Assembly (NCBI RefSeq): GCF_041435015.1
Contig: NZ_CP107989.1
Span: 4,650,001-4,714,000 of the forward strand
Reading direction: 5' to 3'
DNA length: 64,000 bases
From: Streptomyces canus
GTDB lineage: Bacteria; Actinomycetota; Actinomycetes; Streptomycetales; Streptomycetaceae
The translations under genes were made by a program, and so were the position numbers. The notes under the pieces were generated by a model. That model had not been told where the DNA came from. It worked only from the letters and a program-made list of their open reading frames with translations, and did not search any database. Each line of letters opens with the position of its first letter. Positions within the stretch are counted from its first letter, which is position 1. Positions 45,158-54,642 of the stretch are shown here, piece by piece.

Positions 45158-46051
45158 TCAGATCACGGGCGGGCGTCCCAGCCGGGTGAGGTGCCACACC
45201 GTTCGCCACCGCATGGGCCGCCGTTCGCCGGCCGGTTCCCGCAGGCCCTCGACGAACCCGCCGAACCAGGCGCGCAGTCCACTCACCGACCGGGTCCGCA
45301 GCAGGGTGAGCGCCGTCCACACGCCGAGGTGCACCGGGATGAGCGGCAGGGGCAGCCGGCGGCGCACCAGCCAGACGCGGTTGCGGGCGTTGACCCGGTA
45401 GTAGATGGCGTGCCGGGCCGGTGAGGTCTTCGGGTGCTGCAGCAGCAGTTCGGGCGCGTACAGGATGTGCCAGCCGTGGTCGGCGGCCCGCCAGGCCAGG
45501 TCGGTCTCCTCATGGGCGAAGAAGAACTCGGCGGGCCAGTCCCCGGTCTCGGCGAGCATGGCCATGCGGAAGGCGTGCCCGCCGCCCAGGAACCCGGTGA
45601 CATGGCCGCCGCGCATCGGATCGGAGGCGCCGACGCGGGGCACGTGCCGCTGCTGGGTCTCGCCGCTCTCGTCGGCGATACGGAAGCCGACGATGCCGAG
45701 ACGCTCGTCGGCCGCGAACAACTCCTGTACGCGGCGCAGCACATCGGCGTCCACGAGCAGGCCGTCGTCGTCGAGTTCCACTACGACGTCCACGTCGCCG
45801 AAGTCGCGCAGCCGGGCGAGCGCCACGTTCCGGCCGCCGGGACAGCCGAGGTTCTCCTCGACGTCGAGGGTGGTGACCTCGCCGGGCAGGGAGAGCCGCT
45901 CGGCGAACTCGGGCAACCGGCAGCCGTTGCCCACGATCACGACCCGGGCCGGGGCGATGTCCTGCTTGGCCACGGACCGCAGCAGGGCGTCGACCTCGTC
46001 GGGCCGGTTCCCCATGGTCACCACGGCGACGGCGATCCTCGGCGCGCCCAT
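45158..46051 (-). CDS. Glycosyltransferase family 2
   Basis: 297 residues of GT-A fold. The nucleotide-sugar domain starts at VAVVTMGNRPDEVDALL and contains ENLGCPGGRNVALAR and the acidic VVELDDDGLL motif near residue 95. FFFAHEETDLAWRA near 180 is typical of rhamnosyl-type GT2. It transfers a sugar to an envelope or secreted acceptor; specificity unknown. ATG 46051. It is on the same strand as GT4 and MGH1-like genes but separated from them by small genes. Confidence 0.88.
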   Translation of the reverse strand: MGAPRIAVAVVTMGNRPDEVDALLRSVAKQDIAPARVVIVGNGCRLPEFAERLSLPGEVTTLDVEENLGCPGGRNVALARLRDFGDVDVVVELDDDGLLVDADVLRRVQELFAADERLGIVGFRIADESGETQQRHVPRVGASDPMRGGHVTGFLGGGHAFRMAMLAETGDWPAEFFFAHEETDLAWRAADHGWHILYAPELLLQHPKTSPARHAIYYRVNARNRVWLVRRRLPLPLIPVHLGVWTALTLLRTRSVSGLRAWFGGFVEGLREPAGERRPMRWRTVWHLTRLGRPPVI

Positions 46052-46136
46052 GTCCCCACCTCGTCCCCTCGTCCGACGGGCATCAACCGGCGCGATGCTA
46101 GCCGTTCACGGTAAGGACGTCTCAGGTATGGGGGCC

Positions 46137-46559
46137 TCACCCCCGCCGGTTCTCCCTCCGCCGCACGAACTTCAGCCCCGACCAGTCCTCCCCCAGCGCC
46201 GCGACCTTCACGTCGACGACACCGAGCGGAAGGAAGACCTCCCGCAGGGCGTTCTCGGTGATGTCACTGACGTGCCCGGCGGCTCTGCGCGGCCAGGCGA
46301 CCCACAGTGCGGCATCGTCCGCGAGGCCGGCGACCAGTCCGTCCGCCTCGGCCGCGAGCCGCGCGTACTCGCGATGGAAGGTGAGGACGACATCCGCGCC
46401 GTGTGAACCGCCGGCGGCGACATCGCAGTCGTCGGGCAGCCCGGGGATGTCCCACCCGTCGGGCGCGCCGTCGAGCCGTACCCGGTGCCCCGCCTTGATG
46501 CCGAGCTTCTTGGCGAGCGGCGTGGCGGAGTAGCCGCCCGCCGGCCCGGTTCCTGACAT
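46137..46559 (-). CDS. DUF3052 domain protein
   Basis: 140 residues of DUF3052: GGYSATPLAKKLGIKAGHRV at the start and ALWVAWPRRAAGHVSDITENALRE in the middle. Small, soluble, function unknown. ATG 46559 with GGAGGAG just upstream decides the start; the frame is open to 46829 without a better site. Confidence 0.85.
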   Translation of the reverse strand: MSGTGPAGGYSATPLAKKLGIKAGHRVRLDGAPDGWDIPGLPDDCDVAAGGSHGADVVLTFHREYARLAAEADGLVAGLADDAALWVAWPRRAAGHVSDITENALREVFLPLGVVDVKVAALGEDWSGLKFVRRRENRRG

Positions 46560-46665
46560 ACGGCTCCTCCGCACACTGGTCCAGCCCCGTCCACCCCATG
46601 GTGACGGCCGGGGCGGAGGATGTCCGTGCGGACACGGCGTCCCGAACCAGGCGTTCCCGAACCGG

Positions 46666-46860
46666 CTACCGGACCACCCGCGCGAGCAGCGTGGCGAGAT
46701 CCGCGAAGAACTGGAGCCAGGGCCGTGCCTGCTCGGCCCGTCGCCCGAACCGTCTGTGCCAGCCGCCGGGCCGGACGTCCTCCCGGCGCTGGATCGACCT
46801 GTCCCGTACGCGTCGTAAGGACACGGCACGGCTCGTTCCGATGCGCTTGCGTCGCCTCAT
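46666..46860 (-). CDS. Possible small Arg-rich protein
   Basis: A 64-residue frame from ATG 46860, strongly basic (MRRRKRIG, RRVRDRSIQRRED) with an amphipathic C-terminus (WLQFFADLATLLARVVR). No family is recognised. It partly fills the 427-bp gap between the DUF3052 and GT4 genes, which otherwise shows no clear feature except a GGCGGTTATTGGCGGTAA direct repeat near 46919. Could be a chance ORF. Confidence 0.35.
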   Translation of the reverse strand: MRRRKRIGTSRAVSLRRVRDRSIQRREDVRPGGWHRRFGRRAEQARPWLQFFADLATLLARVVR

Positions 46861-46986
46861 GCCGGGACGTTAGCCGGGTCCCGATCGGTGGCGCAGGGCA
46901 GCAGACCGCCAAAGCGGGCGGGCGGTTATTGGCGGTAACGCCTAAACAACGGCAGGCGTCATCCCTCTAGTTGGCCACGACCCCGC

Positions 46987-48201
46987 CTACCCGCTCCGGG
47001 GCAGGCCTTCGACGCGGTCCTCCACAAAGGCCGAGTACTGCGTGGACATCTTGTCGACGTAGGTGTCGAGGTTGAACTGACGCTCCACATGCCTGCGCCC
47101 CTGCTGTCCCAGCCGGTTGGAGAGCTCCGGGTCGAGGATCAGACTCCGCACCCGCTCACCCAGTTGATCGAGATCCCCCGGCGTCACGACGTACCCCGTC
47201 CCGCCGTGGATGACGGCCTCCGGCAGACCACCCGTCGCGGTGACGACGACGGGCCGTCCGGCGGACATCGCCTCCAGCGGTGCCAGCCCGAGCGGCTCGG
47301 GGTAGTCGGACGGGTACACGACCACGTGGGACTGTGCGTAGAGCCGTGGCATGAGCTCCTTGGGGGTAGGCACCAGATCCACATGGGAACGCAGGTTCAG
47401 ATCGTCGATCAGTTTGTTGAGCCGCAGCAGGAACCCCTGTTGTTCCTCGTGCCAGTCCACGACCTCGTGCGGGCTGGTCAGCACGAGGCGGACGGACAGG
47501 CCGGTCTGCCGGAGCCGGCCCACCATGCGGACGGCCAGCTCCGCGCCCTTGTCCGGAATGAGACGAGCGGGCAGCAGCACGGTGCTGGAGCCGTTGTCGC
47601 GGGCCGGCGGCAGATCGCGGAAGCGGCTGGTGGCGATCCCCAGGTAGGTGCGCCGGGCGCGGATGCCCAGATGCGTACGGCAGGCGAACGCGAGATAGTC
47701 CGACACCACGTAGTGGCCGTCCCACGACCGGCAGAACCGAGCCGTCCAGGGATCCTCGGGCCAGATGCTGTGGTACGTGTGCAGCAAGGGCGTGCCGGTA
47801 CGCTCCCGCAGCCGGCTCAGCGCCAGCGCAGGTACGGGCGAGAAGTGGTGCAGGTTGTGTCCGTGCACGATCTGTATGCCACGGCTGTCCACGGTCCGCG
47901 TGAGCCAGTCCAGCAGTTCCGCGGCCTGACGCTGTTCGAGCGGCGTCAACCGCTTACTCCCCCGATCCCGGGCGGTGCGGTGGTACTCCGCCAGCCGCAG
48001 CAGGGGGTGGGTGAGGATGTCGACCTGGTCGACCGGCTGTGGGCGGGGCTCGCCGGTGAGCAGGGTCACTCGGTAGCCCCTGCGCGCCAACAGGGCGGCG
48101 TAGTCGGCCAGATGTGACTCGACGCCTCCGACCGTAGGCGGAAAGGCCCAGTGCACGAGGGCTATGGAGCACCGCGTTTCTGTTGGCCCACCGCCTATCA
48201 C
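46987..48201 (-). CDS. Glycosyltransferase family 4
   Basis: 404 residues of GT-B fold. The N-terminal domain carries the PPTVGGVESHLADYA acceptor motif, and the C-terminal nucleotide-sugar domain has the EX7E-like PSDYPEPLGLAPLEAMSAGRPVV. GTG 48201 has GAGGGAG just upstream; the frame extends to 48285 into the preceding gene. It follows the glycosidase by 31 bp, so the two form an operon, probably making or remodelling a storage or surface glycan. Confidence 0.87.
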   Translation of the reverse strand: MIGGGPTETRCSIALVHWAFPPTVGGVESHLADYAALLARRGYRVTLLTGEPRPQPVDQVDILTHPLLRLAEYHRTARDRGSKRLTPLEQRQAAELLDWLTRTVDSRGIQIVHGHNLHHFSPVPALALSRLRERTGTPLLHTYHSIWPEDPWTARFCRSWDGHYVVSDYLAFACRTHLGIRARRTYLGIATSRFRDLPPARDNGSSTVLLPARLIPDKGAELAVRMVGRLRQTGLSVRLVLTSPHEVVDWHEEQQGFLLRLNKLIDDLNLRSHVDLVPTPKELMPRLYAQSHVVVYPSDYPEPLGLAPLEAMSAGRPVVVTATGGLPEAVIHGGTGYVVTPGDLDQLGERVRSLILDPELSNRLGQQGRRHVERQFNLDTYVDKMSTQYSAFVEDRVEGLPRSG

Positions 48202-48232
48202 GTATCTCCCTCTCGTCGGGGACCGTTCTGCG

Positions 48233-50410
48233 TCAGGTCGTGCGGAACCCGGATACGTCGATACGCCACTCCTCGTCGTCGACACCCAGCACCTCCGTGC
48301 CGCCGTGGATGTCCACGCGCACGTCGACCGAGCGTTCGCCGAGCCTCAATCCCCGAACAGAGTAGGGGGAATTCAGTGCCATGAGTGAGGGCGCGATCGG
48401 CCGTAGCGTCAGTCGCCGGCCGGGCACGTCGGCGTCCACCCGAAGCATGGCGGAACAGAGCAGTGCCGCGGACGCCGCCGCCCAGGCCTGAGGCCGGCAG
48501 GAGGGGGGATACGGCGCCGGCTGTCCGAACCGGGACGACGGGTAGGCCGCGTACAGCTCGGGCAAGCGGTAGTCGAAGTGTGCGGCCGCGTCGAGCATGC
48601 CGCCCAGCAGAGTCGCGGCCTCCTCGACGAAACCCGTGGTGGCGAGCCCGTGCACGGCGATGGCGGAGTCGTGCGCCCAGACCGATCCGCCGTGGTAACT
48701 GAACGGATTGAATCCGGCCAGCCGCGCGGAACGGGTGCGGATTCCCCAGGGAGTCCGCAGTTCGTCCGACATGAGCGCCTCAGCCACCCACCGGTGTTCC
48801 TTGTCGTCCTGGAGGATGCCGGAGTTCAGCAGGTGCCCCATGTTGGAGGCCGGGCCGGTGACGGGCTGCCCGCTCCCGTCGACGGCGATGGCCGGATAAC
48901 GTCGGCCGTCCGGACCGTCGACCCAGAAGTACCGGTGGAAGGCCGTGCGCAGCCGCTCCGCCCGTTCCCGCCACCGTTCGGCCTCCTTCTCCTCGCCCGC
49001 GAGCACGGTGAGGAGTTCGGCGTATCCCATGGCGGCCTGGTAGGCGTATCCCTGTACCTCGCACAGGGCGATGGGCGGGTCTACGCGCCGTCCCTCCGCG
49101 TCACGGATCGCGTCGGGCGAGTCCTTCCACCCCTGGTGGAGCAGCCCGTCCGCCCGGCCTTTGCCGTAGCTGATCAGGTCGTTGCCGCCCATCGCCTGCT
49201 CGACCCAGCCCATGGCGGCCCGGGCGTACGGCAGCAACGAGCTGACGTCCTCCTCGGCAAGGCCCCATTTCCATGCCTCGTGCAGGAGCACGACGAACAG
49301 CGGCGTCGCGTCCACCGACGCGTAGTAGCGGGCGGGCAGCACCATGCCGTCTCCGTGGCGCGTCTCCGCGGGCCGCAACTCGTGCAGGATCCTGCCGGGA
49401 GCCTCGTCCGTGAACGAGTCGTGGCGCGTGCCCTGGCGCCTGGCCAGGGCCCAGAGCGTGCCGCGGGCCAGCCCGGCCCCGAACGGGAGCATCATGCGGG
49501 CCGCCCAGATGCTGTCACGGCCGAACAGGCCCAGGAACCAGGGGCAGCCGGCGGCCACGAACTGATCCTCGCGCTCTTCGGCGGAGCTGTTCCGGTCGGC
49601 GAGCCGCAACGCCTCCAGATCGGCCAGGGCCCGTTCCAGCAGCGCGGCCATGCGCGCGTGCCCGTCCACCTCGGCCCGCTGCCAGGGGGTGCCCTGCCGG
49701 GGCGGCACCGGATAGCCCGCCACGGTCGTGGTCTTGCCGTGCACCAGCAGGTGTACGGACCACTCCTCGTCCGGCCGCAGCAGCAGCTCCCAGCGGAACT
49801 CCACCTGCCCGGGCCGGCCCTCGACCGGCGTGATCCGCGGCAGCGGCCCGCCCGCGTCCGGCCGTACGGGCTCGATCCGCAGCACAACCTCGCTGTTGTC
49901 GTGCGGGCTGTGCCACCGCACCGTGGGGACGACACCCTCCACCTGCTCGCAGGGAACGTCGTCGACCGGCAGGCCCGCCTTGATCGTGGCGACGTCGGCG
50001 AGATCGGTGGCGGCCACCACCGAGACGGTGCACCGGGCCGCCCGGCCGCTGACGTTCTGGAGCAGAACGGCATCGCCCGACTCGCCCCGGTCCGGACGCC
50101 GTACGGCGCGCTCCCGCGCGACCAGCAGCCAGGGAGCCGACGTCGGGTCCTCCGAGGACCGGCACACCGCCCTGAACAGCGCTTCCCGGGAACCCTCCGG
50201 ACGATGGGCGACGGGTTCCGGCTCCTGGCCGTCGACGAGCAGCCTGAGCGTGTGCAGCAGCCTTCGGTCCTGGTCGTAGAAGCCGTCGACCCCGGTTCCC
50301 CGCAGCTGTCCGTCCTCGGACGACATCGCGAACGACGGCGCGGACAGGCAGATCACCGTATCGTCCAGAAACGGCTGACGGCCCGTCTGAGGGGAGGCGG
50401 AGTCGTTCAC
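48233..50410 (-). CDS. Glycogen-debranching-type glycosidase (amylo-alpha-1,6-glucosidase family)
   Basis: 725 residues. The N-terminal debranching-enzyme domain (GFYDQDRRLLHTLRLLVDG) leads into an (alpha/alpha)6 catalytic barrel containing GLFGRDSIWAARMMLP near residue 295 and NPFSYHGGSVWAHDSAI near 580. This is the MGH1/amylo-alpha-1,6-glucosidase layout with an acidic catalytic pair. No signal peptide, so cytoplasmic. GTG 50410 has GGAAAGG seven bases upstream; the longer frame (to 50647) has none. Operon with the GT4 gene. The divergent gap 50411-50692 holds promoters only. Confidence 0.85.
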   Translation of the reverse strand: MNDSASPQTGRQPFLDDTVICLSAPSFAMSSEDGQLRGTGVDGFYDQDRRLLHTLRLLVDGQEPEPVAHRPEGSREALFRAVCRSSEDPTSAPWLLVARERAVRRPDRGESGDAVLLQNVSGRAARCTVSVVAATDLADVATIKAGLPVDDVPCEQVEGVVPTVRWHSPHDNSEVVLRIEPVRPDAGGPLPRITPVEGRPGQVEFRWELLLRPDEEWSVHLLVHGKTTTVAGYPVPPRQGTPWQRAEVDGHARMAALLERALADLEALRLADRNSSAEEREDQFVAAGCPWFLGLFGRDSIWAARMMLPFGAGLARGTLWALARRQGTRHDSFTDEAPGRILHELRPAETRHGDGMVLPARYYASVDATPLFVVLLHEAWKWGLAEEDVSSLLPYARAAMGWVEQAMGGNDLISYGKGRADGLLHQGWKDSPDAIRDAEGRRVDPPIALCEVQGYAYQAAMGYAELLTVLAGEEKEAERWRERAERLRTAFHRYFWVDGPDGRRYPAIAVDGSGQPVTGPASNMGHLLNSGILQDDKEHRWVAEALMSDELRTPWGIRTRSARLAGFNPFSYHGGSVWAHDSAIAVHGLATTGFVEEAATLLGGMLDAAAHFDYRLPELYAAYPSSRFGQPAPYPPSCRPQAWAAASAALLCSAMLRVDADVPGRRLTLRPIAPSLMALNSPYSVRGLRLGERSVDVRVDIHGGTEVLGVDDEEWRIDVSGFRTT

Positions 50411-50692
50411 TGAAGTACCTTTCCAAAGCGCCGCGAGGCCCACTGCGACCATGCCGGTCCGGCCCGTCGGGCAGTCGTCGCATCCTCGCAAGTGGCGAGG
50501 GCGGTCGTCGGAGAACACACCCGCGCAGCCGCTTGATGGGGAGCCACGATAACGGCTGGCCGCCGCCGCAGCCATCATGCGAGGTCGGGCGAGCCACCGG
50601 CGGATGAGTTGTGCAACGGGGGCGCCAAAAGCCGTTCTTCGCCCCATAATTGTTGCCTCACATGGGGGAACGGTGTCGGGCGGGGGGATCCC

Positions 50693-53600
50693 ATGCGCCG
50701 TAACAGTCGGGGCAAGCGACGTCTGGACCAGGTGCTGGCCGTCACGGGCACGGCCGTGGCCGCGGGCGCCCTCGCCGGGGTCAAGTTCGTCGGCGGATGG
50801 GCGCAGTTCCTGGTGATCTGCCTGCTGGCCGCGGGCACCGGTCTCGGCGCCTACTCGGGGAACTCCTTACGGGCACGTGCCGCGGGTACTCCGCCGCAGG
50901 TGCTGATCAGCCATCCGCACGGCGACGAACCCTGGGCACACTGGCTGGCCTGGCGGCTCCGGCGGATCGGGTATCTCACCTCCACCCGGCCGTGGGCTCC
51001 GGCGGAGCAACTGGTGCCGCCTCCCCCGGAGGTCGCCCCTGATCATGAACTCATCATCGTGTCCCGGGCGTTGGACGACACGCCTCACCCGACCGAGCAC
51101 ACGCGGGTGGCCCGCGCTCGCGGCAAGTCCGTACTCGCCCTGGTGACCACGCACCACGATCCCCCGTTGACGCGATGGGCCGGTTGTGAGCTGCTGACGC
51201 TGGCCGGCCGTACCGCCGACGACGCGGCGGCCACCATCGACGCGCGGCTGCACCAGGCCGGCGCGGTCCCCCTGCCGGAGTACACGGCCTCCCACGTGGT
51301 CGGCGAGGTCGAACCGCGCTATCCGGCCCTCGGCCCCCTCGTCACCAACTTCGACCGACGGGCGGTGTCGCACTTCGCGGCGCGGCGCGAGGAACTCGCC
51401 CTGCTGCGCGCGGTCCTCGGCACGGTGGACGTCTCGGGCGGCGGGCGCACCTGCGCGATCCACGGCCTCAGCGGAATCGGCAAGACGCGGCTGGCCCTGG
51501 AGTACGCCCGCCGGTACGAGGATCTGTTCGACGTCATCTGGCGGGTCGAGGCCGCCCATGCCCCGACCGCCCGGGCGAGTCTCCTCGCCCTGGCGCACAA
51601 GCTCCAGGACCTGCGCGATCAGCAGACGGGTACGCGGGCACAGCACGAGGACCGCGATCCCGAACAGACGCTCCAGCACCTGCTGTCCAACGAGTTACCC
51701 AGGACCAGGGCGCTGTTGATCTACGACGGGGCGGAGGACGACTCCACCATCCGGCAGTTGCTGCCCGACACCGGAAACGGCGGCCAGGTTCTGATCACCT
51801 CCGTCAACCCCGTCTGGCAGCGCAGCGCTCCCCACCACCGCATCGCCCTGGAGGCGTTCACCGCGGAGGAGGCCGTGTCCTTTCTCCGCAACGAGAGCGG
51901 GGTCGACGACGAGGCCGGACTGGCGAAGATCGTCGACCGGCTGGGACGGCTGCCCCTGGCACTGGAACCCGCGGCGGCCTCCCTGCGCGACGAGCCCGAC
52001 ATAGACGCGTACCTCCAGGCCCTGGACCTGCCCTCGCAGATTGATCCGTCCGCCCGTGCGGAGACGAGCCCGAGCGGTGCCCCGGCCTGGATCCACTCCT
52101 TCAACCAGGCCGAGACGAAGGACGCGCTCGCGGGGCTGCTGCTGCGTCTGTGCGCCTTCCTCGCGCCGCAGGGCATACCCAGCTACTTCTTCGAAGCCGA
52201 CGGACAGCGCACCGACCTCCTGCCGAGACCGCTCGCCGAGGGGGTGGCACAGCCATTGCGCGACCGCCGTATCAAGGACACGGCCAGGAACTCCTCGCTG
52301 CTCACGGGGGAGGGCAAGCTCGTGATGCACACCCAGGTGCAGGCCGTGATCCGCGAGGAGATGCCGCCGGAGGAGCAGATCTTCCACGCGGCCGCCGCGG
52401 TGTGCCTGGTCAACGGCTGGTTCCCGGAGGATCCGGAGCAGGAGAGCACCTGGCCCCAGTGCGTCGAACTGCTCCCGCACGCCCGGGTGGTGCTCGACCA
52501 CTGCGGAAGGCTCGGGGTCGTCGACGAGAACACCTCGACCCTGCTGCAGAGCATGGGCGAGTACTTCCGTGTGCAGGGCGACCGCACCGAGGCGGAGCGG
52601 CTCCTGATGGACGCCCTGCGCCAGCGGGAGAATCTCTGGGGCCGCCAGAACTCGCTCGTCGCCAACACCCTGGTGTCCCTCAGCCGGCTCAAGGTGCTGA
52701 GTGCCGAGCTGCCCGAGGCGCGCAGTTTCGCCGAGGACGCGCTCAAGATACGGCTGCGTCTCGACGGTGACCGCGACCCACGCACGCTGGAGAGCCGCAT
52801 GCAACTGGGGCGGGTCCTTCGCGAGCTCGGTGACTTCGACGGGGCGTCCGAGGCCGCGGCCCAGACCCTGCTGCGTCTGCGGAGACTCTCCGAGACCGAC
52901 CCGGTGAAGATCGCCGACGGCCTGTGCGACCTCGGCCTCGTCCGCTGGCGGCAGGGGCGGCTCGGTGAAGCGCTGGACCTGCACCGGGAGGCGCTGCACC
53001 TGCTGGAGCGGGCGCCGGGAGACGGCGAGCCCGCGCGACGCAACCGTACGGCGTTCGTCCACCAGGCTCTGGGGCTGGCCCTGTTGGACTCCCATGACCT
53101 GGAGGGAGCCGAGGAGCATCTGCGGAGCGCGCTGGACGTCCTGGAGTGTGCCGGCTACGCGGTGGGCCATCCGGTCGTTCTCTCCTCGTCCGTTCATCTG
53201 GGCGAGACGCTCAGGCAGCGGGCGGCGAGGTACCGGGGGCGGGACGACCGGCGCTCCCCCGCGCGCGAGCGTTCCTCACCGGGGGAACGGGAAGCCGAGC
53301 GTCTCCTCGCCGAGGCGAAACGGATCTTCGACCAAGTGCTGTCCGCGCCCCACATGGACGGGGACCGGGACCACCCCGACCGGGCCTGCGCCCTGGTCCG
53401 CTACTCGCATCTCCTCCACGACCAGGGCAACAGCGAGGCGGCGTTGACGGAGGTCAAGAACGCCATCCGGATCTACACCGAGAAGTACGGCTCCCAGCAC
53501 CCCTATGTGGCCGAGGCCCGCCACCGCCGGGCCCTGATCCGCAAGGGGAGCGGTGGCCAGCCGCTCCGCTGGCGCGAGGACCTGACCACGGCACGGGACA

Positions 53601-53713
53601 TCTACCTGCGGGTGCATCCCACGGACCACCCGCTCATCCAGCAGATCGAGGAGGAGCTGCGGGACGCTCCCGCCCCGTCCCCGGGCGACATCGCGGACGA
53701 CCGTCATCCCTGA
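50693..53713 (+). CDS. TIR-like/NB-ARC/TPR STAND protein
   Basis: 1006 residues. Two N-terminal hydrophobic segments (about 12-45) anchor it. A TIR-like domain follows (PQVLISHPHGDEPWAHWLAWRLRRIGY, about 60-185), then NB-ARC with P-loop GLSGIGKT near 259, and TPRs (about 600-1000). This STAND architecture is found in FxsT-type proteins and in bacterial immune NLRs. The TIR region is shortened where the catalytic glutamate usually lies, so NADase activity is doubtful. It carries two TTA codons (50867-50869, 51695-51697), implying bldA dependence. ATG 50693 follows a GGGGGG run. No FxSxx partner gene is seen nearby. Confidence 0.8.
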   Translation: MRRNSRGKRRLDQVLAVTGTAVAAGALAGVKFVGGWAQFLVICLLAAGTGLGAYSGNSLRARAAGTPPQVLISHPHGDEPWAHWLAWRLRRIGYLTSTRPWAPAEQLVPPPPEVAPDHELIIVSRALDDTPHPTEHTRVARARGKSVLALVTTHHDPPLTRWAGCELLTLAGRTADDAAATIDARLHQAGAVPLPEYTASHVVGEVEPRYPALGPLVTNFDRRAVSHFAARREELALLRAVLGTVDVSGGGRTCAIHGLSGIGKTRLALEYARRYEDLFDVIWRVEAAHAPTARASLLALAHKLQDLRDQQTGTRAQHEDRDPEQTLQHLLSNELPRTRALLIYDGAEDDSTIRQLLPDTGNGGQVLITSVNPVWQRSAPHHRIALEAFTAEEAVSFLRNESGVDDEAGLAKIVDRLGRLPLALEPAAASLRDEPDIDAYLQALDLPSQIDPSARAETSPSGAPAWIHSFNQAETKDALAGLLLRLCAFLAPQGIPSYFFEADGQRTDLLPRPLAEGVAQPLRDRRIKDTARNSSLLTGEGKLVMHTQVQAVIREEMPPEEQIFHAAAAVCLVNGWFPEDPEQESTWPQCVELLPHARVVLDHCGRLGVVDENTSTLLQSMGEYFRVQGDRTEAERLLMDALRQRENLWGRQNSLVANTLVSLSRLKVLSAELPEARSFAEDALKIRLRLDGDRDPRTLESRMQLGRVLRELGDFDGASEAAAQTLLRLRRLSETDPVKIADGLCDLGLVRWRQGRLGEALDLHREALHLLERAPGDGEPARRNRTAFVHQALGLALLDSHDLEGAEEHLRSALDVLECAGYAVGHPVVLSSSVHLGETLRQRAARYRGRDDRRSPARERSSPGEREAERLLAEAKRIFDQVLSAPHMDGDRDHPDRACALVRYSHLLHDQGNSEAALTEVKNAIRIYTEKYGSQHPYVAEARHRRALIRKGSGGQPLRWREDLTTARDIYLRVHPTDHPLIQQIEEELRDAPAPSPGDIADDRHP

Positions 53714-54061
53714 GCGCCCGGGCGACGAGACGACTCTCGGAGGCCGGGCTCGGATGACACGCTCACCGCGAGGTCGTACGTCCCCGCGCCCGTGTCGAGT
53801 TCGTACCGCTCGAACTCCGGCGCGGGCCGGAGCGGCGGCTCACCCGCGGTGAGCCGAAGATGGCCCTGCCTCAGCCTCGCGATCCGCCTGGTCCTGCCGG
53901 GCGAGCCCCTGACCGCCCCGCCGATGCTCTGGGTGACCCCGACGACCCGCAGCGGCCGCCCGTCCTCGCGGGCGACGGCACCGGATCCGTGTCCAGCGCA
54001 GCGGCACGCCCAGGAAGGTCTCGTTGCCGGCCGAACGGCGTTCCGCACGCGAACCCGTCAC
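53704..54061 (-). pseudogene. Possible frameshifted small gene
   Basis: Two minus-strand frames join into one plausible protein if a frameshift near 53965-53990 is allowed: VTGSRAERRSAGNETFLGVPL from GTG 54061, continuing as VAREDGRPLRVVGVTQSIGG and FERYELDTGAGTYDLAVSVSSEP to 53704. Neither frame alone looks like a full gene. The second part recalls the end of a PAS-like domain, but this is weak. It overlaps the end of the STAND gene by ten bases. Confidence 0.35.
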
Positions 54062-54080
54062 CTCGCCGTCCCCACCCACA

Positions 54081-54401
54081 TCAGTCGACCTGCCAGGCGG
54101 TCTGCAACGCCAGGCGCGCCACCGACGCTTCGACGGTGTGGACAGGTGGCTCCCAGCCGAACTCTCGTATCCGTTCGACGAATTCCGACGGCAGCATCAC
54201 GCCATGGCGTCCCACGTCATGCTGAAGGTCGCGGCGCCAGACCCAGGAGCCGTCGGTGAACAGTGACGAGCAGCCCACGAGATGCTCGCCACAGCCCAGC
54301 AGGCACTGCTCGGTCTCGGTGAATTCGGCGACCATCGGGGAGCCGGTGAGATACGCGACGGCGAAAGCCGCGATCTCCTGCCATGCCCCGGAGTCCCTCA
54401 T
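54081..54401 (-). CDS. Hypothetical protein downstream of tRNA-Thr
   Basis: 106 residues from ATG 54401: WQEIAAFAVAYLTGSPMVAEF, LGCGEHLVGCSSLF and a VEASVARLALQTAWQ C-terminus. It looks like a conserved Streptomyces protein, but no family is recognised. A longer start (ATG 54437) would fall inside the tRNA terminator loop and is less likely. Confidence 0.55.
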   Translation of the reverse strand: MRDSGAWQEIAAFAVAYLTGSPMVAEFTETEQCLLGCGEHLVGCSSLFTDGSWVWRRDLQHDVGRHGVMLPSEFVERIREFGWEPPVHTVEASVARLALQTAWQVD

Positions 54402-54424
54402 TTGGACAACGGCCCACACGCTGA

Positions 54425-54454
54425 AACCCCAGGTCATGGACTCGACCTGGGGTT
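54425..54454 (-). terminator. Terminator of tRNA-Thr
   Basis: AACCCCAGGTC and GACCTGGGGTT form an 11-bp perfect stem around an eight-base loop, starting eight bases after the tRNA 3' end on the minus strand. Confidence 0.75.
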
Positions 54455-54461
54455 CAAAGAG

Positions 54462-54535
54462 AGCCGCCTTCGGGATTCGAACCCGAGACCTACGCATTAC
54501 GAGTGCGTTGCTCTGGCCATCTGAGCTAAGGCGGC
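54462..54535 (-). tRNA. tRNA-Thr (anticodon CGT)
   Basis: A 74-nt cloverleaf on the minus strand: acceptor GCCGCCT pairs with AGGCGGC, the D-arm is AGCTCAGATGGCCAGAGC, the anticodon loop CTCGTAA sits between ACGCA and TGCGT, and the T-loop is GGTTCGAATCC. The CGT anticodon reads ACG (threonine). The CCA tail is not encoded. tRNA genes are frequent integration sites, but no att repeat or integrase is seen here. Confidence 0.97.
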
Positions 54536-54642
54536 GCGCCGTCCGCACCATGGTGCGATCAGCAACGTCGGTAAGTCTACACAGTTTCCAGGAGTGCTCC
54601 GCACCAGCCCTCGGGCCACCCCGGGCCGTCCCGCGACCAGGG

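Noticed and set aside
54462..54535. Integration site use of tRNA-Thr
   Set aside because: No duplicated tRNA 3' end or integrase was seen in the window.
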